Positions 41,310-50,618 of a stretch of DNA of 64,000 bases are shown here, piece after piece. How positions within the stretch are numbered: the first letter of the stretch is position 1; every line of letters starts with the position of its first letter. Origin of the DNA: Sphaerisporangium flaviroseum (GTDB taxonomy: Bacteria; Actinomycetota; Actinomycetes; Streptosporangiales; Streptosporangiaceae); the NCBI RefSeq assembly GCF_039537005.1, contig NZ_BAAAZR010000004.1:62001-126000 (forward strand). Direction: 5' to 3'. The notes beneath the pieces are model-generated. The model saw only the letters and a list, made by a program, of their open reading frames with translations, was not told where the DNA came from and did no database searches. Both the position numbers and the translations under genes were made by a program.

Positions 41310-42839
41310 ATGAAAAGCACAATGGCGGCCCTGTTATGCGGCACCGCGCTCCTACTCCAGGCAGGGGCCGTACAACCGGCACAGGCCGCGACGACGGTCG
41401 TCAACGGAGGGTTCGAGTCGAACGGGGCCGCGGTGGCGTCCCCGACCGGCTGGACCAGCTCAGGCACGACGGCCGCCGACTACACCGAGTCCGGCGGCCG
41501 TTCCGGGTCCTACCGGATCACCCACTGGTCGTCCGCCGCCTACACGGTGAGGACCTCCCAGACGCTCACCGGCCTGACCAACGGTTCCTACACGCTCAGC
41601 CTTTATGTGAAGAACGGCGGCGGGCAGAGCTCCGTCTACGCCGGGCTGGAGAACTGCGGTGGCACCGACAGAAGGACGTTCCTTCCGGTCACCGGAGACT
41701 GGTTGAAGATCGCCGTGTCCACGACCGTCTCCGGCGGTTCCTGCACCATCAGCCTCTCCTCCAGCGCGTCCGCGGGGAACTGGGCGAGCTTCGACGACGT
41801 CGCCTTCGCCTCCGGCGCGGCCACCCTCTCGGTGAAGGGAGCGGACGTCTCCACCCTGGCGAAGTCCGAGGCGTACGGCGGTGTCTACTACGGGCGCGAC
41901 GGAGCCAGGGGCGACGCCCTCACCCTGCTGAAGTCCCACGGCGCCAACTACGCGCGGCTGAAGGTCTGGGTCAACCCGGCGGACGGCTACAACAACAAGG
42001 CGCGGGTGCTGGCCATGGCCAGGCGCGTCAAGGCCCTCGGCATGGGGCTGCTGGTCGACTTCCACTACTCGGACCGGTGGGCCGACCCCGGAACACAGAC
42101 CAAGCCCGCCGCCTGGTCCTCGTACCCGTTCACCCAGCTCAGGCAAGCCGTTTACGACCACACCTATGACGTGCTGAACGCGCTGAAGGCGCAGGGCACG
42201 ACGGCCGACATGGCGCAGGTCGGCAACGAGATCAACGACGGCATGCTCTGGGAGGACGGCCGCGGCTCGCGGTTCGCCCAGCTCGCGCAGCTGCTCAGCG
42301 CGGGCGCGAGCGCGGTCAAGGCCGTGTCGTCGTCGACGAAGGTCGTGCTGCACCTGGCCGAGGCCGGGAACAGCGCGGTCTTCCGGTGGTTCTTCGACAG
42401 CGCGGCCTCGTACGGCGTCGCCTACGACGTCATCGGCGCCTCCTACTACCCGTACTGGCACGGCACCCTGGCGGCGATGCAGGCCAACGTCACCGACATC
42501 AGGTCGAGGTACGGCAAGCCCGTGCTGATCGCCGAGACCGCGTATCCGTTCACCACGGGGAACGACGACTCCGAACCCAACATCATCTCCGCCGCCACGC
42601 CGTACGCGGGCTACCCTGCCACCCCGGCGGGCCAGGCGGCGCTGTTCCGCGACGTCATGAGCACCGTGCAGGCGGCCGGCGGGCTCGGCGTCGTCTACTG
42701 GGAACCCACCTGGACGGCCGTCACCGGCAACGGCTGGGACCCCGCCAACCCCTCCTCCGGCAACGGGTGGGACAACCAGGCCCTGTTCGACTTCAACAAC
42801 AGGGCGACCCCCGCCATCGCCGAGTACTCCCACCAATAA
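41310..42839 (+). CDS. Secreted endo-beta-1,4-galactanase (GH53) with N-terminal carbohydrate-binding-like domain
   Basis: A 509-aa exported glycosidase that cleaves beta-1,4-galactan side chains of pectin. There is a Sec signal peptide (cleavage near AQA-ATT, residue ~26) and a beta-sandwich of about 145 residues starting VVNGGFESNG, resembling galactan-binding CBM61-type modules. The GH53 barrel starts at KGADVSTLAKSEAYGGVYYG, with the acid/base Glu in AQVGNEINDGMLW and the nucleophile Glu in VLIAETAYPF. GGAGGA precedes the ATG. Two LacI-type operators upstream suggest induction by galactan oligosaccharides. Confidence 0.92.
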   Translation: MKSTMAALLCGTALLLQAGAVQPAQAATTVVNGGFESNGAAVASPTGWTSSGTTAADYTESGGRSGSYRITHWSSAAYTVRTSQTLTGLTNGSYTLSLYVKNGGGQSSVYAGLENCGGTDRRTFLPVTGDWLKIAVSTTVSGGSCTISLSSSASAGNWASFDDVAFASGAATLSVKGADVSTLAKSEAYGGVYYGRDGARGDALTLLKSHGANYARLKVWVNPADGYNNKARVLAMARRVKALGMGLLVDFHYSDRWADPGTQTKPAAWSSYPFTQLRQAVYDHTYDVLNALKAQGTTADMAQVGNEINDGMLWEDGRGSRFAQLAQLLSAGASAVKAVSSSTKVVLHLAEAGNSAVFRWFFDSAASYGVAYDVIGASYYPYWHGTLAAMQANVTDIRSRYGKPVLIAETAYPFTTGNDDSEPNIISAATPYAGYPATPAGQAALFRDVMSTVQAAGGLGVVYWEPTWTAVTGNGWDPANPSSGNGWDNQALFDFNNRATPAIAEYSHQ

Positions 42840-42865
42840 CGCCACACCCCTGCACAAGCCCTGAG

Positions 42866-42904
42866 CCGGTGGCCCCTCGCCCGGTGTCGTATTCGCGCCA
42901 CCGG
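42866..42904. terminator. Terminator between GH53 and the response regulator
   Basis: CCGGTGGC (42866-42873) and GCCACCGG (42897-42904) form a perfect 8-bp stem with a 23-nt loop between two convergent genes, 27 bp past the GH53 stop. Confidence 0.5.
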
Positions 42905-42912
42905 GCGGCGGT

Positions 42913-43506
42913 TCACAGCCAGCCTTGGGAGGCGGCGACACGGGCCGCTTCGATGCGGTTGCGGGCGCCTGTCTTGCTGATGGCCGACGACAGGTAGTTG
43001 CGCACCGTGCCTTCGGTCAGGTAGAGCCCTCTGGCGATGTCGGCCACGGTGGCGCCGCTGGAGGCGGAGCGCAGCACATCGCACTCCCGAGTGGTCAGCG
43101 GGCTGGTCCCGGTGGTCAGCGCCGCGACGGCCAGCTTGGGGTCGATCACCCGTTCCCCACTGGTGACCCGGCGTACGGCGTCGGCGAGCTCCGCGGCCGG
43201 GGCGTCTTTGACGACGTAACCCGCCACTCCCGCCGCCAACGCCCTGCTGAGATATCCAGGGCGCCCGAAGGTGGTCACGATGACCACACGACAGTCCCGC
43301 AGTCGCTCGGCGACGGCCAGACCGGAGACACCGGGCATTTCAATGTCGAGCAGCACCACATCGGGATGATGCTCCAAGACCGCGTCCGCGACCAGGTCTC
43401 CGCGAGCGACCTCGGCCACCACCTCGATGTCGTCTTCGAGGCTGAGCAGCGCGGCCAACCCTCCCCGGACCATGTCCTGGTCGTCGGCGATGAGGACACG
43501 TATCAC
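42913..43506 (-). CDS. NarL/LuxR-type response regulator
   Basis: A 197-aa regulator. The receiver domain has IRVLIADDQDMVR (acidic pocket), the phosphoacceptor Asp in DVVLLDIEMPG and Lys in YVVKDAPAAE. The LuxR-type HTH is LTTRECDVLRSASSGATVAD and TEGTVRNYLSSAISKTGARN. GTG at 43506 overlaps the kinase stop (GTGA), so it is made with its cognate sensor. Confidence 0.93.
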   Translation of the reverse strand: MIRVLIADDQDMVRGGLAALLSLEDDIEVVAEVARGDLVADAVLEHHPDVVLLDIEMPGVSGLAVAERLRDCRVVIVTTFGRPGYLSRALAAGVAGYVVKDAPAAELADAVRRVTSGERVIDPKLAVAALTTGTSPLTTRECDVLRSASSGATVADIARGLYLTEGTVRNYLSSAISKTGARNRIEAARVAASQGWL

Positions 43507-44615
43507 GTCGCCTCCACAGGTACGCGGGCACACATTCGATAACCGCCGCCCGCCAGCGGACCGGCGTCGAGCGTTCCGCCGGCGGCCGTGACGCGCTCGG
43601 TGAGACCGGTGAGCCCGTACCCCGGCCGGTGGCCGTTGGCCAGGCGCCCGTCGTCGCATATCTCGACGCCCGCCTCGACCGGGTCCGCCCACAGCCTGAT
43701 GGAGCACCGGGCGGCCCTGCTGTGGCGCAGCACGTTCGTGGTGCCTTCGCGTACGGCCCACGCGAGCAGGGACTGGACCGCGACGGGAACCGGCGTCGCC
43801 GTCGAAGAGACGTCCAGGTCGATACCGGCAAGCGCGAGGGTGCTGCGGGCGTTGTCGAGCTCGCCCGGCAGCGACACGGCCCGGTAGCCGGTGACGGTGT
43901 CCCTGACGTCGTCGAGTGCCTGCCGGGCGACCCGCTCGACGTCGGCCATCTCCTGGGCCGCCTGATCGGCGTCGCTCCGGGCGAGCCGGGCGGCCAGCTG
44001 GCTTCGGATGACGATCGAGGTCAGGGTGTGGCCGAGGGTGTCGTGCAGATCGCGGGCGAAGCGCAGCCGCTCGTTGTCCACCGCGAGCCGCGCGGTCTCG
44101 GCGCGTGCGAGGTTCAGCTCGTGGAGCATGCGGCCCATCGTCCTGAACGCGTGCACCAGGGCGGCCTGCACCAGAGTGGCCACGGGCACCCACCAGAAGT
44201 CCCTGAGCGGCACATCCTCGGTCCAGAAGGCGACCGGCTCGACCAGCACGGTGAGCGACACTCCCACGGTGAAGTCCCGGATCCGCGGGAGCGTGGCCAG
44301 CGCGGAGACGACGAAGAGGAAGAAGTAGTACGCCCAGAGGTAACCGAGGACCGGGAACAGGGCGAGCGCAGAAGCGCAGAGCCCGACCAGCGCCCATGGC
44401 ACAGGGGTCATTCCGTGAACGCCGAGAGCCTGCCACATCAGCCGGATCCAGCAGGTCACAAAAGCCGAGAGCGCGACGAGGGACCAGGCCACCTTCGCCG
44501 GGCCGGGATCGTTGATGACAAATGCCCACAGCGGGCCGGCGAGGACGAGGGGCCAGATGATGGATCCGGCCCGGGCGGCTCTGCGCCCCGGTCGCCTGGC
44601 CGACTCCTCCAGCAC
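43503..44615 (-). CDS. DesK-type sensor histidine kinase
   Basis: A 370-aa membrane kinase. Five or six hydrophobic segments fill residues ~20-160, then a coiled region leads into the HisKA_3 dimerisation box ARDLHDTLGHTLTSI, with the phosphoacceptor His in DLHDTLG, and a C-terminal HATPase (LLAWAVREGTTNVLRHSRA N box; GYGLTGLTERV G box). The frame opens further upstream at 44795, but GTG at 44615 with GGAGGAG just before it gives the normal length. The short extracytoplasmic loops suggest sensing within the membrane. It partners the overlapping response regulator. Confidence 0.9.
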   Translation of the reverse strand: MLEESARRPGRRAARAGSIIWPLVLAGPLWAFVINDPGPAKVAWSLVALSAFVTCWIRLMWQALGVHGMTPVPWALVGLCASALALFPVLGYLWAYYFFLFVVSALATLPRIRDFTVGVSLTVLVEPVAFWTEDVPLRDFWWVPVATLVQAALVHAFRTMGRMLHELNLARAETARLAVDNERLRFARDLHDTLGHTLTSIVIRSQLAARLARSDADQAAQEMADVERVARQALDDVRDTVTGYRAVSLPGELDNARSTLALAGIDLDVSSTATPVPVAVQSLLAWAVREGTTNVLRHSRAARCSIRLWADPVEAGVEICDDGRLANGHRPGYGLTGLTERVTAAGGTLDAGPLAGGGYRMCARVPVEAT

Positions 44616-44782
44616 CGTCTCCTCCCTTCCCCGTGGATTCGCCCAGCATTCAAAGGAGACCACCGGGGGGCGGAAAGGCGAAGGCCTCCGGCCGGACGAT
44701 CTCGTCCCGGCCAGAACTCTCCCGACCCCGTCGGCAGACCGGCGAGCCCGCCAAGGGACGTCGGAACCACAAACGGAGGGTT

Positions 44783-45679
44783 TCAGCCGTGCCACACCCC
44801 CGCGATGGAGTCCGCGACCGTGGCGGCCTGTGTCCAGCCCGCGCGGGCGGCGGCAGCTCTGCGCCCCTGGTCCGGCATGCGCATCCCCTCGCCCAGTGCC
44901 TTCCGGGCGGCACGGTCGGGAGAGAGCACGGCCACGCGTACGCCTGTGCCGAGCTCCGCGATCTCATCGTTCAACCGCCCCACCGGCCCGCCCTCGCGAA
45001 TCAGGGGCCCGAGCACCACCACACGGTCATGCCCCACGGCCAGGTCCGCGTTCACCGGCGAACGCATGCCCCCGTCGATGTACCGCCGCCCGTTGATGAC
45101 CGGCGGAAGTCGTATCCCCGGACCTGCCGTGCTGGCAGCGACCGCGTCCACCAGGTCGACTCCGCCGGTGGAGTCGAACCCCACGAACTCTCCCGACTCG
45201 GCGTCGACCGCCGTGATGAGGAAAGGTCGATCCGGCCAGTCGCGAACCTCTCCGAGGTACCTCGCGATGAGGTCCCTGCGCTCCGCCACCGAGACCGTCG
45301 CCGCCGCCAGCGCCACCTGGCCGATCCACTTACCGAACCGCTCGGGGTCGTCACGAGCGGCCCTCGCGGTCCAGATGAGCCGCCCCATGCCCAGCAGGTC
45401 CGTCCAGGGAGCCTGTTCCCCCTCGACCGGGACGAGCTGGCTCTCGTACGCCTTGCGGACATCGAGCCCGGCGGCGAGCTGTGCCCCGGCTACCGCCCCT
45501 GCCGACGTCCCCACGATGAGATCCGCCTGCGCCAGCTCCACCCCGAACTCGGCCAGCCTCGCCACCACCCCCATCTCCCACCCGAGACCCGCCACCCCAC
45601 CGGCCCCCAGCACCAGAGCCCTGCCTCCGGGGACCTTCTTCGCGCTGTCCATGCCTTGAGAAGAGCACGTGTCCGCCAT
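44783..45679 (-). CDS. Patatin-like phospholipase (RssA type)
   Basis: A 298-aa acyl hydrolase with a Ser-Asp dyad. The glycine-rich oxyanion loop is LVLGAGGVAGLGWEMGV, the nucleophile is in IVGTSAGAVAG (Ser ~59) and the Asp in RYIDGGMRSPVNADLA. No signal peptide is present, so it is cytoplasmic and probably acts on membrane or acyl-chain lipids. ATG at 45679 is used; ATG at 45652 is in frame and gives a start nearer that of related proteins. It is transcribed alone. Confidence 0.88.
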   Translation of the reverse strand: MADTCSSQGMDSAKKVPGGRALVLGAGGVAGLGWEMGVVARLAEFGVELAQADLIVGTSAGAVAGAQLAAGLDVRKAYESQLVPVEGEQAPWTDLLGMGRLIWTARAARDDPERFGKWIGQVALAAATVSVAERRDLIARYLGEVRDWPDRPFLITAVDAESGEFVGFDSTGGVDLVDAVAASTAGPGIRLPPVINGRRYIDGGMRSPVNADLAVGHDRVVVLGPLIREGGPVGRLNDEIAELGTGVRVAVLSPDRAARKALGEGMRMPDQGRRAAAARAGWTQAATVADSIAGVWHG

Positions 45680-45722
45680 CCCGCCGTAGTGCCGTTCCCC
45701 AGTGCCGCGAATATGACAAATG

Positions 45723-46691
45723 TCAGGGTGCCGCTTGATCGAGCGTTCTGAGGACGTCGTCGCGGATCCTGATCATGGGAGGGCGCTCCTCCACGGCGGT
45801 GTCCCTGTCGACGGGGACGTGGCCGGAGTCGGTGCGGGTGAACTGGGTGAGAGGGGCCGAGGGGGTGTGCAGGGGGATCATCTTCCGCTGGCGTTCCATG
45901 CGGGACCAGGCGGTGTGCATGATCTGGCCGGCCATGACGCCAAGGGCCGGCGTCGGCTGGTGGGAGTGCACCCGCCGCCCCAGATCGACCTGCGCGAGCG
46001 CGTCCAGCCCGGCGTGGTCCAGCAGGTCGATCAGCAGGCCGAGCTCGACTCCGTACCCGGTGGCGAAGGGGACGCGCTCGAGGGTCCGCCTGCGCCCGGC
46101 GTACTCCCCGGCGAGCGGCTGGACGAACCCGGCGAGCAGCGGCCAGTGGCGGTTGAGCAGCGGCCGGGCGACGAGCTCGGTGACGCGCCCGCCGCCGCTC
46201 TGGATCTCCTGGAACGGCCGGTCGTAGCAGCCCTTGACGTACACGATCGAGGGGTCGGCGAGCAGCGGCCCGAGCAGTCCGGTGACGAACGAGGTGTGAA
46301 AGTCCCGCAGGTCGGCGTCCACGAAGACCAGCAGATCGCCGGAGGTGACCGCGAGCGACTTCCACAGCGCGTCGCCCTTGCCGTCCATGGGGGCCAGCGT
46401 GGGCAGGATCTGGTCCTGGGCGAAGACCTTCGCCCCGGCCCGCAGCGCTCGGGCGGCGGTGTCGTCGGTGGAGCGGGAGTCGATGACGACCAGCTCGTGG
46501 ACGAGGGGCACGGATTCGACGAGGTCACGCCGGATGGCCGAGACGATCTCCCCGACCGTGGCCGCCTCGTTCCTGGCGGGCAGCACCACGCTGATCTTCG
46601 TGTCACCCTTGGCCGCGAGCAGGCCCTCCACGGGCCAGTCGGCCGAGACCGTCGTACGGTCGCGCAGCCATACCTCCACCTCAGGCAGCAC
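45723..46691 (-). CDS. gpgS: Glucosyl-3-phosphoglycerate synthase
   Basis: A 322-aa GT81 glycosyltransferase that joins glucose from a nucleotide sugar to 3-phosphoglycerate, the first step toward glucosylglycerate or methylglucose lipopolysaccharide. The GT-A fold is seen in ISVVLPARNEAATVGEIV, VVIDSRSTDDTA (nucleotide binding), MDGKGDALWKSL and the metal-binding DxD in LLVFVDADLRDF, then the GpgS-specific VKGCYDRPF and GGRVTELVARPLLN and ATGYGVELGLLIDLL. Start is GTG at 46691 behind a GGGGG site. GpgS belongs to the polymethylated polysaccharide pathway of actinomycetes. Confidence 0.9.
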   Translation of the reverse strand: MLPEVEVWLRDRTTVSADWPVEGLLAAKGDTKISVVLPARNEAATVGEIVSAIRRDLVESVPLVHELVVIDSRSTDDTAARALRAGAKVFAQDQILPTLAPMDGKGDALWKSLAVTSGDLLVFVDADLRDFHTSFVTGLLGPLLADPSIVYVKGCYDRPFQEIQSGGGRVTELVARPLLNRHWPLLAGFVQPLAGEYAGRRRTLERVPFATGYGVELGLLIDLLDHAGLDALAQVDLGRRVHSHQPTPALGVMAGQIMHTAWSRMERQRKMIPLHTPSAPLTQFTRTDSGHVPVDRDTAVEERPPMIRIRDDVLRTLDQAAP

Positions 46692-46798
46692 GATACGACC
46701 CCCTATCAGCGCAAATCACATGCCGTATCACTCTATGCACCGGCCGCGATCGCGAGGGGAACGGGTCCGGCGTGCCGTGAGGGCGGCGCCCCGGGAGG

Positions 46799-48268
46799 TC
46801 AGGCGCCGGCGTGGCGTTCGAGGAACGAGTAGACGTCGGCCTCGTCGACACCGGGGAAGGACCCGGGCGGCAGGGCTGCGAGCACGTGCGAGTTGGCCCG
46901 CGCCGAGGGCCAGGCGTAGCCCTCCCAGCGCTGCGTCAGCTCGGTCGGCGGGCGGCGGCAGCAGTCCCCCGACGGGCAGTTCGACTTGGTCCTGGTGGTG
47001 GTCTCCCTGCCACGGAACCACCGGGACTCGCGGTACGGCACCCCCAGCGTGATGGCGAAGTCCCGCTCCCGGGACGGGTCGACGTGGGCGCTGCAGAAGT
47101 AGGTGCCGGTGGGCGAGTCCGAATACTGGTGGTAGACCGAGAAGCGGTCCGGGGACAGGAACACCTGGCGGCCGGACCACCGCAGGCACATGCGCTGCCC
47201 CTCGATGGCCCCCTGCTCGTCGGCGGGGAACACGATGCCGTCGTTCTCGTAGGCCTTGTGGATGATGCCGCCGGCGTCGTTGCGCACGAAGTGGCAGACC
47301 AGGTCGAGATGGTGGGTGGCCAGGTTGGTGAAGCGGTGCGCGGCCATCTCGTAGGAGACCGCGAAGACGTCCCGCAGGTCCTCCACCGACAGCACCCGGT
47401 CCTGCTTGGCCTCCTTGAGGTACGGCACGGCCGTGGTCTCGGGCACCAGGATGGCGGCGGCGAAGTAGTTGGCCTCGGTGCGCTGGCGCAGGAAGTCGGC
47501 GAAGTCGCGTGGCTTGTGGTGGCCGAGCGCCAGATGGCCGATGGTCTGCAGCAGGATCGTGCGCGGGGTGTGCATGCCGAGCTGCTCGTGCTTGACGTAG
47601 ATGCGCCGGTTGCGCAGATCGGTGATCGACCGTACCGACCGTGGCAGGTCCTGCGCGGTCTGCACGGTGTAGCCGAAGTGGGTGACCAGCGCCTGCACGG
47701 TTCCCTGTGACAGCGCGCCCGTCCGGTAGCCCACGGCGGCCAGCGCCTCGGCCGCGGCGGACTCGATCTCGGCGAAGTAGTTGCCCTGCTCGCGCTGCTT
47801 GCGCCGCAGCTCGGCGTTGGCCGCCCTGGCCTCCTCCGGCGTCGCCGTGCCCTTGGCCTCCCGCGCGCGCAGCTCCTCGTACAGCCCGAGGATGTGTTCC
47901 AGCACGTCGTTGGGGACCCGGGCGGAGACCTTCAGCCGGGGCAGGCCCAAGGAGGCGTAGATGGGGTCGCGCTGAGCCTCCTCCAGGGCGATCTCGAGCT
48001 GGGCGCGGCGGTTGGGCGCCTGCCGCCGCAGCAGCTCCTCGACCGGCACCGTCAGCGCGGTGGCCAGCGACTTGAGCAGCGACAGTTTCGGCTCGCGCTT
48101 GCCGTTCTCCAGGAGGGAGAGCTGGCTGGGCGCCCGGCCGACGCGCTCGCCGAGCTCCGACAGGGTGAGGCCGCGCTGCTTGCGCAGATGCCTCAGGCGC
48201 TGGCCGAACGCCAGGAGGTCGAGCTCCTGCGTCAAAGACAGCGGTTCTTCTCCCACCAAAGACGCCAT
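46799..48268 (-). CDS. ramB: RamB-type regulator of acetate/glyoxylate metabolism (XRE HTH plus ImmA/IrrE-like domain)
   Basis: A 489-aa regulator. Residues ~22-80 are an XRE-type HTH (LRHLRKQRGLTLSELGERV, APSQLSLLENGKREPKLS), the middle contains an IrrE/ImmA-like zinc-site segment (ILLQTIGHLALGHHKPRDF) and the C-terminal part carries the DUF2083 short-chain acyl-CoA regulator domain with a Cys-rich SNCPSGDCCRRPP block. This architecture is that of RamB, known in Corynebacterium and Mycobacterium to control isocitrate lyase. Here the isocitrate lyase gene is directly divergent, and two RamB-box-like sites lie between. The bound ligand is presumably an acyl-CoA (inference). Confidence 0.9.
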   Translation of the reverse strand: MASLVGEEPLSLTQELDLLAFGQRLRHLRKQRGLTLSELGERVGRAPSQLSLLENGKREPKLSLLKSLATALTVPVEELLRRQAPNRRAQLEIALEEAQRDPIYASLGLPRLKVSARVPNDVLEHILGLYEELRAREAKGTATPEEARAANAELRRKQREQGNYFAEIESAAAEALAAVGYRTGALSQGTVQALVTHFGYTVQTAQDLPRSVRSITDLRNRRIYVKHEQLGMHTPRTILLQTIGHLALGHHKPRDFADFLRQRTEANYFAAAILVPETTAVPYLKEAKQDRVLSVEDLRDVFAVSYEMAAHRFTNLATHHLDLVCHFVRNDAGGIIHKAYENDGIVFPADEQGAIEGQRMCLRWSGRQVFLSPDRFSVYHQYSDSPTGTYFCSAHVDPSRERDFAITLGVPYRESRWFRGRETTTRTKSNCPSGDCCRRPPTELTQRWEGYAWPSARANSHVLAALPPGSFPGVDEADVYSFLERHAGA

Positions 48269-48732
48269 AGCACGATCCTAAGCGCAATTTCGACATATCT
48301 TCCAGTGGCTCTCCGGACCGTCGATCCGGCACATCTCCTCCGGTAACGCCCGGGAGACTCCCGGGCTCCGAGGGGCGGGGGCGCCGGTGATCGCGAAGCC
48401 GGCTCGGCCTTCCGGGCGCGACGACGGCCCTGCGGGCCGTGTCCGGTCCCGGGTCATGGGGTTGTTGACGCACCTGCTCCGGCTGATCGTTTTACGGAAT
48501 ATCCCCTTATGTCGCGGTATGTGGTGATACGGCGAGCCGAACTCGGTGATGTGGATCACAGGAATTGGTCTAGTCCATAATGAAAACTTTGCGTTTCTTG
48601 CTCCGTGAATACCGGTGAGTATTTGACCTAAGCGAAATATTTGCGGTTTTTGTCACGATCCACACCTCCCAATCTTGTCCATCCACTCGCACACTCGAAG
48701 TAAGCGCCCAGAGGACGCCAAAGGAGTCAAAA
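48269..48732. other. Divergent ramB-aceA control region
   Basis: 464 bp without a gene, distinctly AT-richer than its surroundings near aceA. It holds two RamB-box-like sequences and a long presumptive aceA leader. No credible ORF was found. Confidence 0.7.
48583..48649. promoter_or_regulatory. Two RamB-box-like sites upstream of aceA
   Basis: AAAACTTTGCGTTT (48583-48596) and AAATATTTGCGGTTT (48635-48649) share an AAA-N-N-TTTGCG-TTT pattern. The published RamB box is close to AAACTTTGCAAA. They lie 84-150 bp before the aceA ATG, where binding could repress or activate aceA. Confidence 0.6.
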
Positions 48733-50025
48733 ATGAAAGATCGCCTCAAGGGAGCTGCAGATGAGCTGCGGCGAGAGTGGGACAGCAATCCGCGTTGGAA
48801 GAACGTCGAGAGGACCTATACGGCCGAAGACGTCGTTCGCCTGCGCGGCTCCGTACAGGAGGAACACACTCTCGCCCGGCTTGGCGCAGAGCGGCTGTGG
48901 TCTCTGCTCGAGACCGAAGACTACGTGCACGCACTGGGCGCCCTGACCGGCAACCAGGCCGTCCAGCAGGTCAAGGCGGGTTTGAAGGCCATCTACCTGT
49001 CCGGTTGGCAGGTGGCGGCGGATGCCAACCTCGGTGGTCAGACCTATCCGGACCAGAGCCTCTATCCGGCGAACTCGGTCCCTGCCGTGGTGCGTCGCAT
49101 CAACAACGCGCTGCTGCGCGCCGACCAGATCACCTGGTCGGAGGGTGACACCCGGGCCCCGCACTGGATGGCGCCGATCGTGGCCGACGCCGAGGCCGGT
49201 TTCGGTGGTGTGCTGAACGCCTTCGAGCTGATGAAGGGCATGATCGCCGCGGGTGCGGCGGGCGTGCACTGGGAGGACCAGCTCGCCTCGGAGAAGAAGT
49301 GCGGCCATCTCGGCGGCAAGGTGCTGATCCCGACCGGCCAGCACATCAAGACCCTCAACGCGGCCCGCCTCGCGGCGGACGTGTGCGACGTGCCCAGCCT
49401 GATCATCGCGCGGACCGACGCCCAGGCCGCGACTCTGCTGACCAGCGACGTCGACCCCCGCGACCAGGTCTTCTCCACCGGCGACCGTACGGCCGAGGGG
49501 TTCTACCGCGTACGCAACGGCGTCGACGCCTGCATCGCACGCGGCCTGGCCTACGCGCCGTACTCCGACCTGCTGTGGATGGAGACCTCCACCCCGGACC
49601 TGGACGTGGCGCGGCGGTTCGCCGAGGCGATCAAGGCGGAGTACCCCGACCAGATGCTCGCCTACAACTGCTCGCCGTCGTTCAACTGGAAGCAGCACCT
49701 GGACGACTCCACCATCGCCAAGTTCCAGCGTGAGCTCGGCCATATGGGCTACCGCTTCCAGTTCATCACCCTGGCGGGCTTCCACTCGCTGAACTACTCG
49801 ATGTTCAACCTGGCGCGCGGTTACGCCGAGGAGGGCATGACGGCGTACGTCGAGTTGCAGGAGGCGGAGTTCGGCGCCGAGGCGCAGGGCTACACGGCGA
49901 CCCGGCACCAGCGCGAGGTCGGCACCGGCTACTTCGACCTGATCAGCACGGCCGTCGCGCCCGACTCCTCCACGGTGGCGCTCAAGGGCTCCACCGAGGC
50001 CGAGCAGTTCGCCACCACGCACTGA
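48733..50025 (+). CDS. aceA: Isocitrate lyase
   Basis: A 430-aa glyoxylate-cycle enzyme that splits isocitrate into glyoxylate and succinate. The signature KKCGHLGGKVLIPT contains the catalytic Cys, with WEDQLASEKKCGH preceding it; other conserved blocks are LSGWQVAADANLGGQTYPDQ, IIARTDAQAA, YNCSPSFNWK and FQFITLAGFHSLN. The length matches the ~430-residue bacterial type. The ATG has AAGGAG about 8 nt upstream. It is followed by a strong terminator and is probably monocistronic. Confidence 0.97.
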   Translation: MKDRLKGAADELRREWDSNPRWKNVERTYTAEDVVRLRGSVQEEHTLARLGAERLWSLLETEDYVHALGALTGNQAVQQVKAGLKAIYLSGWQVAADANLGGQTYPDQSLYPANSVPAVVRRINNALLRADQITWSEGDTRAPHWMAPIVADAEAGFGGVLNAFELMKGMIAAGAAGVHWEDQLASEKKCGHLGGKVLIPTGQHIKTLNAARLAADVCDVPSLIIARTDAQAATLLTSDVDPRDQVFSTGDRTAEGFYRVRNGVDACIARGLAYAPYSDLLWMETSTPDLDVARRFAEAIKAEYPDQMLAYNCSPSFNWKQHLDDSTIAKFQRELGHMGYRFQFITLAGFHSLNYSMFNLARGYAEEGMTAYVELQEAEFGAEAQGYTATRHQREVGTGYFDLISTAVAPDSSTVALKGSTEAEQFATTH

Positions 50026-50327
50026 CCGTCCGTCACGGCACCCACCACCCGCGAGCGCCGGCGACCCCCGTAGGTCTCCGGCCCTCGCGAACCCTCAGAA
50101 CCCGCGGGTTCGTCCGGTAAAGATCCGCTTTGGGCAGCGGCCCCCTCCGGACGAACCCGCGCTTTCTCAGGTTCGGCCCCAAGGATGCGATCGTGCACCA
50201 TGATCTCCAGACCCTGACAGTTCAGAGTCTCTAGCGGGGCTGGGTCTTCCCGGCGAGAGAACAGAAGCGCCCCACCCTGAGGAAATCGAATGGTAGAAAC
50301 GACGCACGTCGTGCGACCATCCACCTC
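50026..50327. other. Intergenic region after aceA
   Basis: Holds the aceA terminator (50103-50161) and then about 165 bp with no recognisable gene or motif. Confidence 0.6.
50103..50161 (+). terminator. Branched terminator downstream of aceA
   Basis: CGCGGGTTCGTCCGG (50103-50117) and CCGGACGAACCCGCG (50147-50161) are a perfect 15-bp inverted repeat. The 29-nt loop holds its own stem, CCGCT/AGCGG, giving a branched hairpin 77 bp past the aceA stop. Confidence 0.8.
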
Positions 50328-50558
50328 ATGGAACTCATCGCCGAGGCGATCGAACTCACCAGGAACGCCACCCACCCGGGCGATCACGACCAAGTGTGGG
50401 AACTGGTGATGGGGGCCGCGAAGGAACCAGAGACCGCCTCTGAGCGCGGCTTCGCCATGGTGAGGTCGCTCGATCCGGCCCAACGCAAGATCGGCTTTGA
50501 CTTGCTGGGGTGTCTGGTGCACACCGACGAGTCACTGTCGGGCCGCTCCGAGCCGTAG
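50328..50558 (+). CDS. Small hypothetical protein, possible HEAT-repeat fragment
   Basis: A 76-aa ORF with coding-like third positions. The sequence VWELVMGAAKEPETASERGF then MVRSLDPAQRKIGFDLLGCL resembles one or two HEAT-like helical repeats seen at the N terminus of longer actinomycete proteins of unknown function. It ends abruptly after HTDESLSGRSEP, so it may be the remnant of a longer gene. No Shine-Dalgarno is visible before the ATG. Confidence 0.5.
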   Translation: MELIAEAIELTRNATHPGDHDQVWELVMGAAKEPETASERGFAMVRSLDPAQRKIGFDLLGCLVHTDESLSGRSEP

Positions 50559-50618
50559 TCCCCGGCGCGGTGTGGTGGGACCCTGAACCAGGACGCGTCA
50601 GGCATTACGTTGTGGGGT

